Part shown: piece by piece, positions 62,148-64,000 of the stretch
How positions within the stretch are numbered: the stretch's first letter is position 1
Layout of the letters: every line of letters begins with the position of its first letter
Origin: Callipepla californica brunnescens
Taxonomy: Eukaryota; Chordata; Aves; Galliformes; Odontophoridae
NCBI GenBank assembly: GCA_023055505.1
Contig: JALIRH010000008.1
Location: forward strand, 7,069,775-7,133,774
Length of the DNA stretch: 64,000 bases
Reading direction: 5' to 3'
Position numbers and translations under genes: made by a program
Notes under the pieces: generated by a model
The model's database searches: none
What the model was told of the DNA's origin: nothing
What the model saw: only the letters and a program-made list of their open reading frames with translations

Positions 62148-64000
62148 AAAAAAGTGCTGAAATAGACACACAGCATAACCAAAGATTTAACTCAAGTATT
62201 CGGTCTGCTCACAAAGGTTTTAAAAACAATATTCAACAGCCTCTGGAGCACATGCTGGGATCCAGTTAGCAACCTGGCAGGAATTTCAGACACCCCCATA
62301 ACACATCTCCGTCCTCTCACCAAAGCACAGTCCCTGGAGAACAATCCCTCCTCCTCCTCTAAGGTGTCCTTCCCTCTTCTTCTCCCAAACTTCCTTGTGT
62401 TCCCATCCCTAACACCTCTGCCAACTGTCTGTCCCATTCACCACTACTTCCCACTCTTCAGAGAAGGCTTTAACATATTTCTCTTGTGATCTGCCATCTT
62501 CAATACACTCTTTAATGACACAGACAGATTTCTTAAAATCCTAGTGCAACACACTAGTCCAGCTACTCACCAGCAAATGCAGCTCCTACAGCTCCTAGGA
62601 AATACCAGCTTAGTAAACCATGCACACGTCTCTGTCCCATTTCTGATCGGGGCCACAGAGCTGCAGGACAGCATGTGCCAGGGGACAGAGTCAAGTGATG
62701 GCTGCAAAGTGTTGCAGATGGCAGAGAAGCAGCACAACCCCCCTCCAGCAGCAGCACCCATCTGTGCTGGCTGAAAACACACTCCAAATATCTTTAACCC
62801 AGAAAATGAACAAATGCAGGCAACTCAAATGACAAAGTCACAATCCTGAGTTCCTTTGCAGTGCTGCTGCAGATCCTGGATGCCTGCCTACCTCTCTCAG
62901 AGAGGATTCCCACCTCCCTCTGACTTTTTGCTCCAAGATGGAAGGAGGTAGTTTCTATCTTGGCCAAACTGACAGATTCCACTTAAGAATGAGAACAAAA
63001 AAGCTTCAGGATTTTGTTGAATCCAATTAGTGAGAAGCAACTTGTACATCTGATTCTTGTTAAATGCCTTTGAGTTCTCCCCAGAAAACCATTGAAACTA
63101 AGTGGCTGTGACATTTGATCTTTATAGTGAAGGTGCAGGGTTAAATTTGCGTGTTCTGCTAACCTTTCATCTGCTGATGATTACATACCTTTTTTAGATA
63201 CCAAAATGAAGACCTTGAGTTCTCATCAGACCTCTGTACTCTCCCATGCTCAGGAACAATCCCGCTACACAGACACGCTGATGTTGGTCTCTACACTGAA
63301 CGAAACAAGCGTCAGTCCTGAGATGTTCTGTAAGCTCACTGCCAGCTGTAATAGTGCATAACAACTCAAAGGTATGTCATGCAGTGCTTGACCCTGCTCA
63401 GCACAGTCCTGGGACTGACAGCGACGTGCAGCAACATGGACTGCATGGAGCACCCCAGCACCATCAGTGCAAAATGCGGTAAGGAAACGTGCTGATGGGA
63501 TCTTCCAGCTGGCAGGAGGAAGGCCAGAGAGGAATTAAGAAGAGTGACAAACTTCTCATTCCGCAAATTTTAAACCTGATTCTAGGAAGGTATCTGAAGT
63601 ATTAAGAACATATTGAGAGTTTTATGTAATTCCATATTTTTGTTTGCGAATAGAGCCCTTCTGCAGGATTAACCCCAAAATAACTGCATAGTCAGTAATG
63701 AATTTGCAACTTCCATAGCTTGTCCTATCACCACAGAGATGAGAATAATGGAAGAGTTTCTGCTTTCCATAAATACACAAATATTTATAATGGATCCCCT
63801 GCCAATATCATTTCCTGAGAGGAATACATATCTGCTAGCATCACTGCACAGCAACTACCCTAATCCGGCAGCTACATCATACACCAAGGCCCACACATCA
63901 CCTCCTTGTCAGCTGAGCTGGAGTTTCTCTGAAAGCCTCTCGTTCTGTCACCACAGCTCACTGCCAGCCTCACTAAACATGCTCCAAGAAGGAAGCATTA
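62148..64000. other. Unique non-coding DNA, no gene recognised
   Basis: Only short overlapping frames on both strands. The CT-rich segment 62330-62440 is simple-like. Nothing was recognised up to the window end. Confidence 0.45.

Noticed and set aside
1..64000. tRNA, rRNA, CRISPR, telomeric repeats or endogenous retrovirus
   Set aside because: None of the corresponding signatures was seen on reading the window: no tRNA box pairs, no regularly spaced repeats, no TTAGGG arrays, and no gag/pol/env-like frames or paired LTRs.

Overview
This window looks like nuclear DNA of a bird, most likely a galliform close to chicken. The evidence is the repeats. There are several pieces of the avian CR1 retroposon: a 3' tail ending in the ATTCTGTG-type repeat, two short antisense tails, a decayed 3' end, and a reverse-transcriptase piece with recognisable protein motifs. 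There is also a roughly 508-bp mariner-type element of the Galluhop kind known from chicken, with decayed terminal inverted repeats and TA flanks. Interspersed repeats are sparse (about 2-3 % by my count), the DNA is AT-rich with GC-rich patches, and the only long open frames are chance-like. No bacterial, viral or organellar gene organisation is present.

I recognise no complete protein-coding gene, no tRNA or rRNA, no CRISPR array and no provirus. The longest open frame is about 194 codons (17317-17901), begins at GTG and resembles no family I know. The window is best read as a gene desert or the inside of very large introns.

Layout. 1-7 kb: unique DNA with a 20-base G run (2227-2246), a small CpG island (3600-3840) with a reverse-strand signal-peptide-like open frame, and a perfect 15-bp inverted repeat (5320/5415). 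7.3-7.8 kb: the mariner element. 8-19 kb: unique DNA, a CR1 tail relic (12.07 kb), a good CR1 3' end (13.68-13.94 kb) and several AT-rich, homeodomain-motif-rich blocks that read like conserved non-coding elements (10.6, 12.8-12.96 and 15.5-15.74 kb). 19.3-19.7 kb: a CpG-dense patch, a TATA box and a short open frame with a hydrophobic segment, the best promoter/first-exon candidate in the window. 20-32 kb: homopolymer tracts, a decayed CR1 (28.6 kb) and a CR1 tail (32.6 kb). 38.2 kb: a 22-bp tandem duplication. 44.4-44.9 kb: a second CpG-dense patch with an A tract and consensus splice sites. 57.0-57.8 kb: a rearranged CR1 with two pieces in opposite orientation. 58-64 kb: unique DNA with an (AAC)7 microsatellite.

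No genes can be shown to work together here. The repeats are dead relics. Any function would lie in the candidate promoters and in the putative conserved non-coding blocks, which need cross-species alignment or transcript data to decide. I did not find a convincing new biological system.
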